Source of the DNA: Polynucleobacter ibericus | Lineage (GTDB): Bacteria > Pseudomonadota > Gammaproteobacteria > Burkholderiales > Burkholderiaceae | Direction of reading: 5' to 3' | Assembly (NCBI RefSeq): GCF_018687955.1 | Contig: NZ_CP061309.1 | Coordinates: 186,001-250,000, forward strand | Length of the DNA: 64,000 nt | Shown here: in pieces, positions 8,573 to 18,225 of the stretch | How positions within the stretch are numbered: the first letter of the stretch is position 1 | Layout of the letters: the number at the start of each line of letters is the position of its first letter | Position numbers and translations under genes: made by a program | Notes under the pieces: generated by a model | The model's database searches: none | Told to the model about the DNA's origin: nothing | Seen by the model: the letters and a program-made list of their open reading frames with translations, nothing else

Positions 8573-10315
8573 ATGAAAGCCTCACAATCATTTCTCGCCA
8601 CGCTAAAAGAAGCTCCCTCCGACGCTGAGGTGGTTTCGCACAAACTCATGGTGCGTGCAGGTTTAATTCGCAAGCTCAGCGCAGGTATTTATAACTATTT
8701 ACCGCTGGGCCTGAAAGTCATTCGCAAAGTGGAAAATATCATTCGCGAAGAAATGAATCGTGCTGGCGCAATTGAATTGCTCATGCCGATGATTCAGCCG
8801 GCCGAATTATGGCAAGAGACTGGTCGCTGGGAGAAGATGGGTCCAGAGTTACTCCGCATCAAAGATCGTCACGATCGTGATTTTTTGATTCAGCCAACTT
8901 CTGAAGAGGTCATTACTGATTTGGCTCGTAATGAGATTAAGAGTTACAAGCAATTGCCTGTGAACTTCTATCAAATTCAAACTAAATTCCGCGATGAGCG
9001 CCGTCCTCGTTTTGGCATCATGCGTGGTCGTGAGTTCAGCATGAAAGACGCTTACTCATTTGATCGTGATGTAGAGGGTCTCAAGAAGTCTTACCAAATC
9101 ATGTTTGATGCCTACACCCGCATCTTTAAGCGTATGGGCCTGCAGTTCCGTGCAGTGACTGCGGACAATGGCGCCATCGGTGGGTCTGGCAGCCAAGAGT
9201 TCCACGTGATTGCAGATACTGGTGAAGATGCCATTGTTTATTGCCCAAATTCTGAGTACGCCGCCAATCTTGAGGCTGCTGAGTCATTGGCTTTAATTGC
9301 TGCTCGCGCCGCAGCAACTGCTGCAATGACAAAGGTGCCAACGCCAGATAAAACAAATTGCGCTGACGTAGCAAGGTTCTTAAATATTCCGCTTGAGTCC
9401 ACAGTGAAGTCTCTTCTGTTCGCTGCCGATCAAAAAAATGGGCCAGCCAAACTCTTTATGCTGCTGCTGCGCGGTGACCACGAACTCAATGAAGTGAAGG
9501 CTAGCAAGATTCCTGGTATGGCAGAGTCACGTTTTGCCACTGAAGCTGAAATCAAGCAAGCTTGTAATGCACCAGCTGGTTATCTGGGCCCTGTTGGTGT
9601 GAGTGCTGATGTGACTGTAGTTGCTGATCGCACTGTTGCCAATATGGCCAACTTTGTGTGTGGTGCGAATGATGCTGGTCATCACTTAACTGGCGTGAAC
9701 TGGGGCCGTGATCTACCCGAGCCATTGGTAATGGATATTCGTAATGCGGTGATCGGTGATCCGTCTCCAGATGGCAAAGGTGTTGTCGATATTTGCCGTG
9801 GGATTGAAGTGGGTCACGTATTTCAACTGGGAACACGTTATTCAGAGTCGATGGGTTGTACTTACTTGGATCAACAGGGTAAAGCGCAGCCGATGGTGAT
9901 GGGTTGTTACGGTATTGGCGTCACACGCCTGCTTGGTGCTGCGATTGAACAAGGGCATGACGAAAAGGGCATTATTTGGCCAATTTCAATGGCGCCATTT
10001 GAAGTTGTGATTTGCCCGATGGGTTACGAGAAATCCGAGGCGGTCAAAGCAGCATGCGATCAATTGCATGCTGAGCTCTTAGCCGCTGGTATTGATGTGA
10101 TTCTGGATGATCGCAATGAACGTCCGGGCGCGATGTTTGCCGATTGGGAGTTGATTGGCGCACCGTTCCGAGTCGTCATTGGTGATCGTGGTTTGGCAGA
10201 TTCTCAAGTGGAATTCAAGGGCCGCACTGATGCGGAGTCTCAGAACATCCCAATTGGCGAGATCAAGGCAAAAGTGATTGCTGCAGTACAGGCTGCCAAA
10301 CAAGCTATCGTTTAA
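8573..10315 (+). CDS. proS: Prolyl-tRNA synthetase
   Basis: A 580-residue bacterial-type (ProS type 1) class II synthetase that charges tRNA-Pro. It starts [20 protein letters not shown] and has the class II motif 2 region ([17 protein letters not shown]) and motif 3 ([14 protein letters not shown]). Between the motifs is the long YbaK-like editing insertion (roughly residues 225-380) that clears mischarged Ala-tRNA-Pro. The C-terminal anticodon-binding domain ([16 protein letters not shown]) is intact. No clear Shine-Dalgarno sequence is visible. TAAAAT at 8544-8549 could serve as its -10. Confidence 0.98.
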   Translation: MKASQSFLATLKEAPSDAEVVSHKLMVRAGLIRKLSAGIYNYLPLGLKVIRKVENIIREEMNRAGAIELLMPMIQPAELWQETGRWEKMGPELLRIKDRHDRDFLIQPTSEEVITDLARNEIKSYKQLPVNFYQIQTKFRDERRPRFGIMRGREFSMKDAYSFDRDVEGLKKSYQIMFDAYTRIFKRMGLQFRAVTADNGAIGGSGSQEFHVIADTGEDAIVYCPNSEYAANLEAAESLALIAARAAATAAMTKVPTPDKTNCADVARFLNIPLESTVKSLLFAADQKNGPAKLFMLLLRGDHELNEVKASKIPGMAESRFATEAEIKQACNAPAGYLGPVGVSADVTVVADRTVANMANFVCGANDAGHHLTGVNWGRDLPEPLVMDIRNAVIGDPSPDGKGVVDICRGIEVGHVFQLGTRYSESMGCTYLDQQGKAQPMVMGCYGIGVTRLLGAAIEQGHDEKGIIWPISMAPFEVVICPMGYEKSEAVKAACDQLHAELLAAGIDVILDDRNERPGAMFADWELIGAPFRVVIGDRGLADSQVEFKGRTDAESQNIPIGEIKAKVIAAVQAAKQAIV

Positions 10316-10351
10316 GTAATTGCTTGCTTAAACCTTACTTTTTGGATTTTA

Positions 10352-11734
10352 TTATTTCTTAAAGAGTCCGCCAATGCCCTTGGCGGCTCCTTTAGCAGCC
10401 ATGCTGGCCATGGTGCGCGCCATCTTCCCACCTTTGAATTGCTTCATCATGGTTTGCATTTGCTCGAATTGAGCTAGCAAGCGATTGACCTCTTGCACCT
10501 CTACTCCAGAGCCTGCAGCAATACGGCGCTTGCGACTCGCTTTGAGCAGCTCAGGTTTTCTACGCTCTTGCGGTGTCATGCTGTCAATAATTCCACGCAT
10601 GCGCGTAGTTTGTTTATCGGCGTTACTGAGATTTGCTTTGGATGCTGCTTGCGCAACTTGGCTCGGCAACTTATCCATCAGGCTAGCCATGCCACCCATC
10701 TTTTGCATCTGCATCAGTTGATCTCGAAAATCTTCAAGATCAAAGCCACCCTTGGAAATCTTGCTTGCTAACTTTTCTGCTTTGGCTACATCAACGTGTT
10801 GTTGAGCTTGCTCTACCAAGGCCAGAATATCGCCCATGCCCAAAATACGATTGGCCATCCGTTCAGCATCAAATGCTTCTAAGCCATCCATCTTTTCGGC
10901 AACGCCGATAAATTTGAGTGGCACACCCGTAACCTGACGAACAGAAAGCGCTGCACCACCGCGGGAATCACCATCTAGCTTAGTGAGGATCACGCCAGTC
11001 AATGGTAGAGCTTCATGGAAGGCCTTAGCTGTATTCACGGCATCTTGGCCGAGCATGGCATCCACTACGAATAAGGTTTCAATTGGGTTGAGGCTGGCAT
11101 GCAAAGTTTTGATTTCTTGCATGAGTGCTTCGTCAATGCCTAGGCGACCCGCGGTATCCACTAAGACAACATCAAAATAATGACGACGCGCCCAGTCCAG
11201 GGCAGCAATAGCAATGTCATTTGGTTGTTGACTAATATCGCTTGGGAAAAATTCGGCGCCCACCTGCTTGGTGACGGTCTCTAATTGTTCAATCGCGGCT
11301 GGACGATAAACGTCACAAGAAACGGTTAGAACTTTTTTCTTCTTTTTCTCTTGCAACCATTTGGCAAGCTTACCAACAGAGGTCGTTTTACCTGCACCCT
11401 GTAAGCCCGCCATCAAAATTACTGCTGGAGGTTGGGTGGCTAGGTTGAGTTCACCGCTTTGCAAAGTATCGCCACGCATGACTTGAGCAAGTTCACGTTG
11501 CACAACGCCCACCAGAGCTTGGCCTGGGCTGAGGCTGCCAACCACTTCCTCACCAAGGGCTTTAAATTTAATTTGTTCCAGCAGAGATTTCACCACTGGC
11601 AGGGCTACGTCAGCCTCCAGTAAGGCTAGACGGATTTCCCGCAGCATTTCTGCAGTATTTTCTTCGGTCAGGCGTGCCTGACCCCGCATTGTTTTAACAA
11701 CGCGTGATAGACGGTCGGTGAGGTTTTCTAGCAT
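10352..11734 (-). CDS. ffh: Signal recognition particle protein Ffh
   Basis: The 460-residue protein subunit of the SRP, which targets nascent membrane proteins to FtsY and the translocon. N and G domains carry GLQGAGKTTSVGKLAKWL (G1), DTAGRLGID (G3) and TKLDGDSRGG (G4). The methionine-rich M domain covers the C-terminal third (QLMQMQKMGGMASLM), ending in a basic GGKMARTMASMAAKG segment and a glycine/lysine tail. The start at 11734 is only 20 bp from the start of the divergent membrane protein gene, so its promoter must reach into that gene. Confidence 0.98.
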   Translation of the reverse strand: MLENLTDRLSRVVKTMRGQARLTEENTAEMLREIRLALLEADVALPVVKSLLEQIKFKALGEEVVGSLSPGQALVGVVQRELAQVMRGDTLQSGELNLATQPPAVILMAGLQGAGKTTSVGKLAKWLQEKKKKKVLTVSCDVYRPAAIEQLETVTKQVGAEFFPSDISQQPNDIAIAALDWARRHYFDVVLVDTAGRLGIDEALMQEIKTLHASLNPIETLFVVDAMLGQDAVNTAKAFHEALPLTGVILTKLDGDSRGGAALSVRQVTGVPLKFIGVAEKMDGLEAFDAERMANRILGMGDILALVEQAQQHVDVAKAEKLASKISKGGFDLEDFRDQLMQMQKMGGMASLMDKLPSQVAQAASKANLSNADKQTTRMRGIIDSMTPQERRKPELLKASRKRRIAAGSGVEVQEVNRLLAQFEQMQTMMKQFKGGKMARTMASMAAKGAAKGIGGLFKK

Positions 11735-11754
11735 TTATCGATTAGACTTTCCAG

Positions 11755-12603
11755 ATGGATATTTTAGGTTACTCAAGTTACGGATGGCTTCCTTCCGCAC
11801 TTTATTTGGTGCTTTTGCTTATTTTGAGCTTTAAAGCCAAGAGCGGCGTGGAGTCTAGGCTTTCAAGTACTTTGGTGCAGGCTGCAATTTTTGTAATTTT
11901 GGTGATCCATGGGGTGCAATTGCATGACTCTGTATTTACTTCTCAGGGTTTTGTATTTGGTTTTGCACAAGATTTATCCCTGATTGCTTGGGTTGGCCTA
12001 GCTTTTTATTGGTTTCAGTCTTGGTTTTTGCCTATTTCCAGTCTGCGCTGGATGGCCTTAATGTTTGCGCTTATTTGTGCATTCTTGCCCACCGTTTTTC
12101 CGGGAACATTGATTTCTCCAAAGGCTGTTTCAGATCCGTGGTTTAAAGGCCACTTTGTAGTGGCAACTGTTTCAGTGGGCTTACTAAGCCTGGCAGCAAT
12201 GCATGCCATGCTGATGAGTGTGCAGGATCGAGCCCTACATCGACAACTGGCTATTATTCCAAATAGTCGCTTTGCTCATTGGTTAGAAGATTTACCCCCG
12301 CTAATGACCATGGAAAGTCTGTTATTCAACTTGCTTTATGTTGGTTTTGCACTGCTGAGTTTGACTGTGTTCTCAGGCTTGCTCTTCTCGCAAACCTTGT
12401 TTGGCAAACCGCTGATGTTTGATCACAAGACGATTTTTGCTTTGATCTCTTGGTTTTTGTTTGCAGGTCTATTGATAGCCCGTTGGCGTGTCGGTTTGCG
12501 TGGCAGGGCTGCCATTCGTTGGGTATTAAGCGCTTACACTGCCTTGTTACTTGCTTATGTTGGTAGCCGTTTCGTAGTTGAAGTCATCCTTCAGAGGGTT
12601 TAA
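11755..12603 (+). CDS. Cytochrome c assembly (CcsA/HemX/YpjD-like) membrane protein
   Basis: A 282-residue inner membrane protein with about eight hydrophobic segments, similar to the YpjD/HemX/CcsA family whose core handles haem in some members. It is commonly encoded next to ffh in beta- and gammaproteobacteria. Conserved His occur in the family-type loops, e.g. WFKGHFVVATVS and MFDHKTIFAL, plausibly haem ligands. Actual function in this group is not established. It is divergent from ffh and followed 3 bp later by the AmpD fusion gene, probably one transcript. Confidence 0.82.
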   Translation: MDILGYSSYGWLPSALYLVLLLILSFKAKSGVESRLSSTLVQAAIFVILVIHGVQLHDSVFTSQGFVFGFAQDLSLIAWVGLAFYWFQSWFLPISSLRWMALMFALICAFLPTVFPGTLISPKAVSDPWFKGHFVVATVSVGLLSLAAMHAMLMSVQDRALHRQLAIIPNSRFAHWLEDLPPLMTMESLLFNLLYVGFALLSLTVFSGLLFSQTLFGKPLMFDHKTIFALISWFLFAGLLIARWRVGLRGRAAIRWVLSAYTALLLAYVGSRFVVEVILQRV

Positions 12604-12606
12604 TAC

Positions 12607-13425
12607 TTGTTTAAGTGGCTTTTATTGTTTGCTGGTGCTGGCCTTATATATTTATGGATTAAAGGTAAAAAGCAGGCCGGTCTTGATGCCATGAAATCCC
12701 CTAGGCCCAATCAAAATAAGCCTGAGAAGGCAGTGCTGCCTGAGGTCATGGTGCAGTGCCAATACTGTAAAGTGCATCTTCCGCAGTTAGAAGCATTCTC
12801 TTTTGATAAGCGCTTTTACTGCTCAAAAGAACATCTTCAGACATTAGATGAAGCCGGTTGGGTCGGTGATGCACACTGGAGAATTTCGCCAAATCAAGAC
12901 TCTAGGCCAGAAAATGTACAGGCTGACTTAGCGGTAATTCACCACATTAGTCTTCCGCCAGGTGAATTCAGAAAACAAGTATCTAGTCACCATATTGTTA
13001 ATTTCTTCCAAAATAAACTTGATCCAGCTGGCCACCCTTATTTTGCGGAGATTGCAGATCAAAAAGTCTCCAGTCATTTTTTAATTACGCGTACGGGAGA
13101 GTTGATTCAGTTTGTATCAACCCACAACAAAGCCTGGCACGCAGGTAAATCTCATTTTCAGGGTCGTGAAAAGTGCAATGATTTTTCTATTGGTATCGAG
13201 TTAGAAGGTGATGGCGATACGCCATTTGAAGCATCCCAGTACCGAACCTTAGTCAATCTCATTCATCAATTGACCAGCACTTATCCTCAATTGCAATTTG
13301 CTGGACATAGCGATATTGCGCCCGACCGCAAAACAGATCCCGGGATTTCCTTTGATTGGAAAAAGTTCCAAAAAGAGACAGCGATTTCGCTTGAAAAGCT
13401 ACCTTTTGGCCTGGACCCTCGATAG
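12607..13425 (+). CDS. ampD: PP0621-like membrane/zinc-ribbon domain fused to AmpD amidase
   Basis: A 272-residue two-part protein. Residues 1-90 have an N-terminal membrane segment (about 4-18) and a Cys cluster (CQYC at 51-54, YCSKEH with Cys72 and His76), like the small PP0621 family. Residues 90-272 are AmpD, which cuts L-Ala from 1,6-anhydroMurNAc in peptidoglycan recycling. AmpD zinc ligands correspond to His112 (VIHHISLPPGEF), His234 (GHSDIAP) and Asp244, with Lys242 in DRKTDPG. The two parts are normally separate neighbouring genes; here they are one frame with no stop between. The start is a TTG at 12607 with GAGGG upstream. The membrane segment would tether a normally cytosolic enzyme. 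Confidence 0.88.
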   Translation: MFKWLLLFAGAGLIYLWIKGKKQAGLDAMKSPRPNQNKPEKAVLPEVMVQCQYCKVHLPQLEAFSFDKRFYCSKEHLQTLDEAGWVGDAHWRISPNQDSRPENVQADLAVIHHISLPPGEFRKQVSSHHIVNFFQNKLDPAGHPYFAEIADQKVSSHFLITRTGELIQFVSTHNKAWHAGKSHFQGREKCNDFSIGIELEGDGDTPFEASQYRTLVNLIHQLTSTYPQLQFAGHSDIAPDRKTDPGISFDWKKFQKETAISLEKLPFGLDPR

Positions 13426-13439
13426 GCTCATTTTTGTAT

Positions 13440-13461
13440 GTAAGCGTACGCTTACTTTTTT
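13440..13461 (+). terminator. Intrinsic terminator after the ampD fusion gene
   Basis: A perfect 16-bp palindrome (GTAAGC, GTAC loop, GCTTAC) at 13440-13455 is followed by T6. It lies 14 bp after the ampD fusion stop codon. Confidence 0.75.
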
Positions 13462-13513
13462 AGCCTTTGTCTAAAAAGGGCTGCAAATTTCGCACCAAAA
13501 TGACCCCAAAATA

Positions 13514-13522
13514 AGTGGATAA
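13514..13522 (-). promoter_or_regulatory. Possible DnaA box upstream of nrdAB
   Basis: AGTGGATAA differs by one base from the DnaA box complement TGTGGATAA. DnaA is known to act at nrdAB in E. coli, so the position is suggestive, but a single 8/9 match is weak evidence. Confidence 0.3.
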
Positions 13523-13560
13523 CTTAGTAAAAATACTAATAAATATTTGTAATAAATAGC

Positions 13561-13626
13561 TTACCAAATATCAAATATTTCCCTATACTTAGTGCCTAAT
13601 GCACTTCAAGACACTAGATGTAGTGT
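13561..13626 (+). promoter_or_regulatory. nrdAB promoter with tandem NrdR boxes
   Basis: Two 16-bp boxes fit the NrdR consensus acaCwATATATwGtgt: TCCCTATACTTAGTGC (13580-13595, 3 mismatches in the core-weighted part) and ACACTAGATGTAGTGT (13611-13626, near-perfect palindrome). Their centres are 31 bp apart, three helical turns, as expected for NrdR sites. A -10 TATACT at 13584-13589 lies inside the first box, with a weak -35 TTACCA at 13561-13566 and a 17-bp spacer. Bound NrdR would block RNA polymerase. The leader to the nrdA ATG is about 100 nt. Confidence 0.85.
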
Positions 13627-13699
13627 TTGAATCCAGCAATACCCCATTGTTTTTTAACGATATTTTGTCCAAATAACTATATATAGAAGCAGGAGCAAC

Positions 13700-16681
13700 A
13701 TGACATACGCTAATCCACAGACAGCAGGCCAACCAGCTGGTGCGAATAACCCAGGAATGAGTCCTGCAGGGGCAGTAAATCAAGCCCCTTCTGCCAGTTT
13801 CGTGGCAGGTGGTGTTGGTGGTACCCAGGCAACCCAGTTGTCTGATTACAAAATTATTCGCCGCAATGGTTCAGTGGTTGCGTTTGAGCCATCAAAGATT
13901 GCTATTGCTGTAACTAAAGCATTTTTAGCGGTTAATGGTGGCCAAGGTGCCGCATCCGCGCGTGTTCGTGAGCAAGTTGAGCAGTTGACTCACGCGGTTG
14001 TGCGCGCTTTGTTGCGTAGCCGACCAAATGGCGGAACTTTCCACATTGAAGATATTCAAGACCAAGTTGAATTGGCTTTGATGCGCAGTGGGGAGCACAA
14101 CGTTGCTCGTGCCTATGTTCTTTATCGTGAAAAGCGTAACCAAGAGCGTGCCGCTCAACAAGAGGTTTCTCAAGAGGCGCAAACAACAAACCAGGCTGGT
14201 GAGTCTGGTATCAAGGTAACGGATAACGGTGTTGAGAAATACCTCGACATGGCCGCTTTGCGCACAGTGATTGAGGCTGCATGCGAAGGCTTGGGTACCC
14301 ACATCGATGCCACTCCGATCATTACCGAAACGATTAAGAATTTGTACGATGGTGTGCCAATGGCGCAAGTCTATGACTCTGCGATCTTGGCTTCCCGTAC
14401 TTTGATTGAAAAAGATCCTGCGTACAGCCAAGTGACAGCGCGCATCTTGATGCACGTCATTCGTAAAGAAATTTTTGGCAAGGAAGTATTGCAAGGTGAT
14501 ACGCAAGCTGAGTACAGCACTTATTTTGCGAAGTACATCAACGAAGGTATTTCTGCGGAGTTGTTAGATCCACGTATGCGTGAGTTTGACTTGCCACGCT
14601 TAGCTGCTGCCTTGAACGCTAGCCGTGACTTGCAGTTCAACTACCTCGGCTTGCAGACTTTGTATGACCGTTATTTCTTGCATATTGAAGAGCGTCGCAT
14701 TGAAATGCCACAGGCATTCTTTATGCGCGTTGCAATGGGCTTGGCTTTGAATGAGATGGATCGCGAGCGTCGCGCTATTGAGTTCTATGAAATCCTTTCT
14801 ACATTTGATTTCATGTCCAGCACGCCAACATTATTTAACTCAGCAACGACTCGTCCGCAGCTCTCTAGCTGCTACTTGACGACTGTGGATGATGATTTAG
14901 ATGGTATTTACGAAGCCTTGAAAGAAAATGCTTTGTTGTCTAAGTTTGCTGGTGGCTTGGGTAATGACTGGACTAATGTTCGTGCATTGGGAAGTCACAT
15001 CAAAGGCACAAACGGTAAATCACAAGGTGTGGTGCCATTCTTGAAAGTAGTAAACGACACTGCAGTTGCTGTGAACCAAGGCGGTAAGCGTAAAGGTGCG
15101 GTTTGTGCCTACTTGGAAACCTGGCACTTAGACATCGAAGAGTTCTTGGAGTTGCGTAAGAACACTGGTGACGACCGTCGTCGTACTCACGATATGAATA
15201 CCTCTAACTGGATTCCTGACTTGTTCATGAAGCGCGTAATGGAAGGTGGCGATTGGACTTTGTTCTCGCCATCTAACACTCCAGATTTGCATGATAAATT
15301 CGGCAGAGCGTTTGAAGAAGCTTATGTTGCCTATGAGCAAAAAGCTGACCGTGGTGAGTTGAAGCCATTCCGCCGTATTCCAGCGCAGCAACTCTGGCGC
15401 AAGATGCTCGGTATGTTGTTCGAAACTGGCCACCCATGGATTACTTTTAAAGATCCTTGCAATATCCGCAGCCCTCAGCAGCATATTGGTGTAGTTCACT
15501 CATCTAACCTCTGTACTGAGATCACCCTCAATACAAATGAGACTGAGATTGCGGTTTGTAACTTGGGTTCTGTGAACTTAACGGCTCACATGACAACTGA
15601 TGCCAATGGCAAGATGATTTTGGATCACGAGAAACTCCAAAGAACCGTCCGTACTGCGATGCGTATGTTGGATAACGTGATTGATATCAACTATTACGCA
15701 GTGGCTAAGGCACGTAATTCGAACTTGAAGCACCGTCCGGTCGGCATGGGCATCATGGGCTTCCAGGATTGCTTGCATATGCAGCGTATTCCTTACGCTA
15801 GCGATGAGGCTGTGAAGTTTGCGGATTCTTCTATGGAAGCGGTTTGCTACTACGCTTACCAAGCATCCAATGAGTTGGCTGAAGAGCGCGGCGTTTACAG
15901 TACCTATAAAGGTTCTTTATGGGATCGCGGCATCCTCCCGCAGGACTCAGTAGCGATGTTGGCGGCTGAGCGCGGTGGTTACGTAGAGGTAGATAACTCT
16001 TCCACTATGGACTGGAGCGGTTTGCGTGCACGCATCAAGCAATACGGTATGCGTAACTCCAATTGCGTGGCGATTGCGCCAACAGCAACGATTTCAAACA
16101 TCATTGGTGTTTCTGCTTGTATCGAGCCGACATTCCAGAACTTGTTCGTGAAATCTAACCTTTCAGGCGAATTCACAGTGGTAAATGAGTACTTGGTGCG
16201 TGATTTGAAAGATCGCGGCCTCTGGGACGAAGTGATGATTGCCGACTTGAAGTACTTTGATGGCACTTTATCTAAGATTGATCGTATTCCACAAGATTTG
16301 CGTGATTTATACGCAACCGCCTTTGAAGTGGAGCCAAGCTGGTTAGTGGAAGCAGCTTCTCGCCGTCAGAAGTGGATCGACCAAGCACAATCACTCAACA
16401 TCTACATGGGTGGTGCTTCCGGCAAGAAATTGGACGACACCTACAAGTTGGCTTGGTTACGCGGCTTGAAGACCACTTATTACCTCCGCACTATGGCTGC
16501 CACTCACGTTGAGAAATCAACCGTTGCTAGTGGTCAGTTGAACTCAGTTTCTAGTGGCGGCGGTGTAAATGGTACGGACGCAGCTGCTGCAAGCGCTGCC
16601 GGCGGAGTTGAAGCTGACGGCCCAGTTTGCACAATGCGCCCAGGCGATGCTGGTTTCGAAGAATGTGAAGCATGCCAATAA
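13700..16681 (+). CDS. nrdA: Class Ia ribonucleoside-diphosphate reductase, alpha subunit
   Basis: The 993-residue large subunit that reduces ribonucleotides to deoxyribonucleotides. Residues 1-48 are a low-complexity Ala/Gly/Pro/Gln leader. An ATP-cone for allosteric activity control follows (about 50-150, YKIIRRNGSVVAFEPSKI), then a degenerate second cone-like region (about 170-260). The catalytic barrel holds NSATTRPQLSSCYL, the GGLGNDWTNVRALGS loop, and CNLGSVNL. The C-terminal redox tail ends in CEACQ, with an upstream VCTMRPGD. It has a strong ribosome site (AGGAG at 13691). The same transcript carries nrdB 44 bp downstream, and NrdR control is indicated by the upstream boxes. Confidence 0.97.
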   Translation: MTYANPQTAGQPAGANNPGMSPAGAVNQAPSASFVAGGVGGTQATQLSDYKIIRRNGSVVAFEPSKIAIAVTKAFLAVNGGQGAASARVREQVEQLTHAVVRALLRSRPNGGTFHIEDIQDQVELALMRSGEHNVARAYVLYREKRNQERAAQQEVSQEAQTTNQAGESGIKVTDNGVEKYLDMAALRTVIEAACEGLGTHIDATPIITETIKNLYDGVPMAQVYDSAILASRTLIEKDPAYSQVTARILMHVIRKEIFGKEVLQGDTQAEYSTYFAKYINEGISAELLDPRMREFDLPRLAAALNASRDLQFNYLGLQTLYDRYFLHIEERRIEMPQAFFMRVAMGLALNEMDRERRAIEFYEILSTFDFMSSTPTLFNSATTRPQLSSCYLTTVDDDLDGIYEALKENALLSKFAGGLGNDWTNVRALGSHIKGTNGKSQGVVPFLKVVNDTAVAVNQGGKRKGAVCAYLETWHLDIEEFLELRKNTGDDRRRTHDMNTSNWIPDLFMKRVMEGGDWTLFSPSNTPDLHDKFGRAFEEAYVAYEQKADRGELKPFRRIPAQQLWRKMLGMLFETGHPWITFKDPCNIRSPQQHIGVVHSSNLCTEITLNTNETEIAVCNLGSVNLTAHMTTDANGKMILDHEKLQRTVRTAMRMLDNVIDINYYAVAKARNSNLKHRPVGMGIMGFQDCLHMQRIPYASDEAVKFADSSMEAVCYYAYQASNELAEERGVYSTYKGSLWDRGILPQDSVAMLAAERGGYVEVDNSSTMDWSGLRARIKQYGMRNSNCVAIAPTATISNIIGVSACIEPTFQNLFVKSNLSGEFTVVNEYLVRDLKDRGLWDEVMIADLKYFDGTLSKIDRIPQDLRDLYATAFEVEPSWLVEAASRRQKWIDQAQSLNIYMGGASGKKLDDTYKLAWLRGLKTTYYLRTMAATHVEKSTVASGQLNSVSSGGGVNGTDAAAASAAGGVEADGPVCTMRPGDAGFEECEACQ

Positions 16682-16725
16682 GCCATTCGCTTATTGGCCA
16701 TAAATAGAATAATTAGGAGAGAGTT

Positions 16726-17904
16726 ATGTTGAATTGGGAAGAGGAAGTTGCTCCAGCACTAGCGAAAGCAGGCATTGCACCGCAACCGGTTGCAGTCGAG
16801 CCACAACGCCCACAGCCAGATCAAGTGGCAATGGCACCACAAACTGCAGCGCCTGTAGCGGCTGCTAATTTATCTGGTGGCGCAGCCTTGCGCGTAAACG
16901 CTGCTGATAAGCGCGTAATTAATGCCAAGACTGACGTTAATCAGTTGGTTCCATTTAAATATAAGTGGGCTTGGGAGAAGTATTTGGCTGGTTGTGCAAA
17001 CCACTGGATGCCACAAGAGATCAATATGAACCGCGATATCGCGCTTTGGAAAGATCCTAATGGCCTGACAGAAGATGAGCGTCGTATTATTAAACGCAAT
17101 CTCGGTTTCTTCACAACAGCTGATTCTTTGGCTGCGAACAATATTGTTTTGGGCACTTATCGCCACATTACTGCTCCAGAATGCCGCCAATACCTATTGC
17201 GCCAGGCTTTTGAGGAGGCAATTCATACTCATGCGTACCAATATATTGTGGAATCTTTGGGCTTAGATCAGTCCGAAATCTTCAACGCGTATAACGAGAT
17301 TGAGTCAATCCGCGCTAAAGACCAGTTCTTAATTCCGTTTATTGACGTATTAACTGATCCAAATTTCAAGACTGGCACATTAGAAGCTGATCAAAAATTA
17401 CTTCGTTCGCTGATTGTTTTTGCTTGCGTAATGGAAGGTTTGTTCTTTTATGTTGGTTTTACGCAAATACTTGCAATGGGTCGTCAAAACAAAATGACGG
17501 GTGCTGCTGAGCAGTATCAGTACATCCTTCGCGACGAGTCTATGCACTGCAATTTTGGCATTGATTTGATAAACCAAATCAAGCTGGAGAACCCGCAGTT
17601 ATGGACTTCCGAGTTCAAAGACGAGATCAAATCGATCTTCGAAAAAGCAGTCGAATTAGAGTACCGTTATGCCGAAGATACGATGCCTCGCGGAGTGCTC
17701 GGATTGAACGCTCCGATGTTCAAAGGCTACCTAAGATACATCTGTAATCGTAGATGTTTGCAAATAGGACTTGACGCGATGTTCCCAAATGAAGAGAATC
17801 CATTTCCATGGATGTCAGAAATGATTGATCTGAAAAAAGAACGAAACTTTTTTGAGACACGCGTTATTGAGTATCAAACCGGTGGTGCGCTTAGTTGGGA
17901 GTAG
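16726..17904 (+). CDS. nrdB: Class Ia ribonucleoside-diphosphate reductase, beta subunit
   Basis: The 392-residue radical-generating subunit. The first 60 residues are an Ala/Pro/Gln-rich extension, unlike the short N-terminus of E. coli NrdB but similar in style to the NrdA leader here. The ferritin-like core has the iron ligands and radical site in [13 protein letters not shown] (Glu, His and radical Tyr), then [13 protein letters not shown] and [10 protein letters not shown]. The C-terminus [16 protein letters not shown] matches the tail that docks into NrdA. Ribosome site AGGAGAG. It ends the nrdAB operon; a hairpin terminator lies 137 bp downstream. Confidence 0.97.
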   Translation: MLNWEEEVAPALAKAGIAPQPVAVEPQRPQPDQVAMAPQTAAPVAAANLSGGAALRVNAADKRVINAKTDVNQLVPFKYKWAWEKYLAGCANHWMPQEINMNRDIALWKDPNGLTEDERRIIKRNLGFFTTADSLAANNIVLGTYRHITAPECRQYLLRQAFEEAIHTHAYQYIVESLGLDQSEIFNAYNEIESIRAKDQFLIPFIDVLTDPNFKTGTLEADQKLLRSLIVFACVMEGLFFYVGFTQILAMGRQNKMTGAAEQYQYILRDESMHCNFGIDLINQIKLENPQLWTSEFKDEIKSIFEKAVELEYRYAEDTMPRGVLGLNAPMFKGYLRYICNRRCLQIGLDAMFPNEENPFPWMSEMIDLKKERNFFETRVIEYQTGGALSWE

Positions 17905-18225
17905 TAAAGCGCATAACTGGCTAAATAGGAGATTAGACGGTTGGATAGTTTTAGAAGTCAGCAAAACCAGACTCAAATCCGAAAACCCTTGCTCAAGGGT
18001 GCCTGGGCTATTCTCTCTATTTTTTCCAGCACATTTAAGAAGCCGTTGTCCTTTGGGGCCACGGCTTTTTTTCCAGGATTCATTAGCGTGCAGCACCTAG
18101 TATCAAGCCGTGCGCCGATGAATGGCTCGCTCGTCAGATCCAATCGGTTGCAAAACCAGGCGGAAATGAGTGGTCGGGTCTTCTTAATGTAGTTTGTACT
18201 AATCCTCACGTGAAGGAGCAATACT
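17905..18225. other. Non-coding gap between nrdB and the histone-like gene
   Basis: A 321-bp stretch with no convincing gene. It holds the nrdAB terminator at 18041-18072 and, near its end, the AAGGAG ribosome site (18213-18218) of the histone-like gene. A TTG-started frame of 83 codons at 17941 has an AGGAG in front, but it runs straight through the terminator hairpin and matches nothing I recognise. Confidence 0.6.
18041..18072 (+). terminator. Intrinsic terminator of nrdAB
   Basis: AGCCGT at 18041-18046 pairs with ACGGCT at 18061-18066, extended after one mismatch by GTCC/GGGC-type pairs, with a TTTG-like loop. It is followed by a T-run of about 8. Confidence 0.8.

Noticed and set aside
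17941..18192. A TTG-started frame of 83 codons with AGGAG upstream, after nrdB
   Set aside because: It runs through the nrdAB terminator hairpin, has no recognisable domain and ends in a random way; I see only weak evidence that it is a gene.
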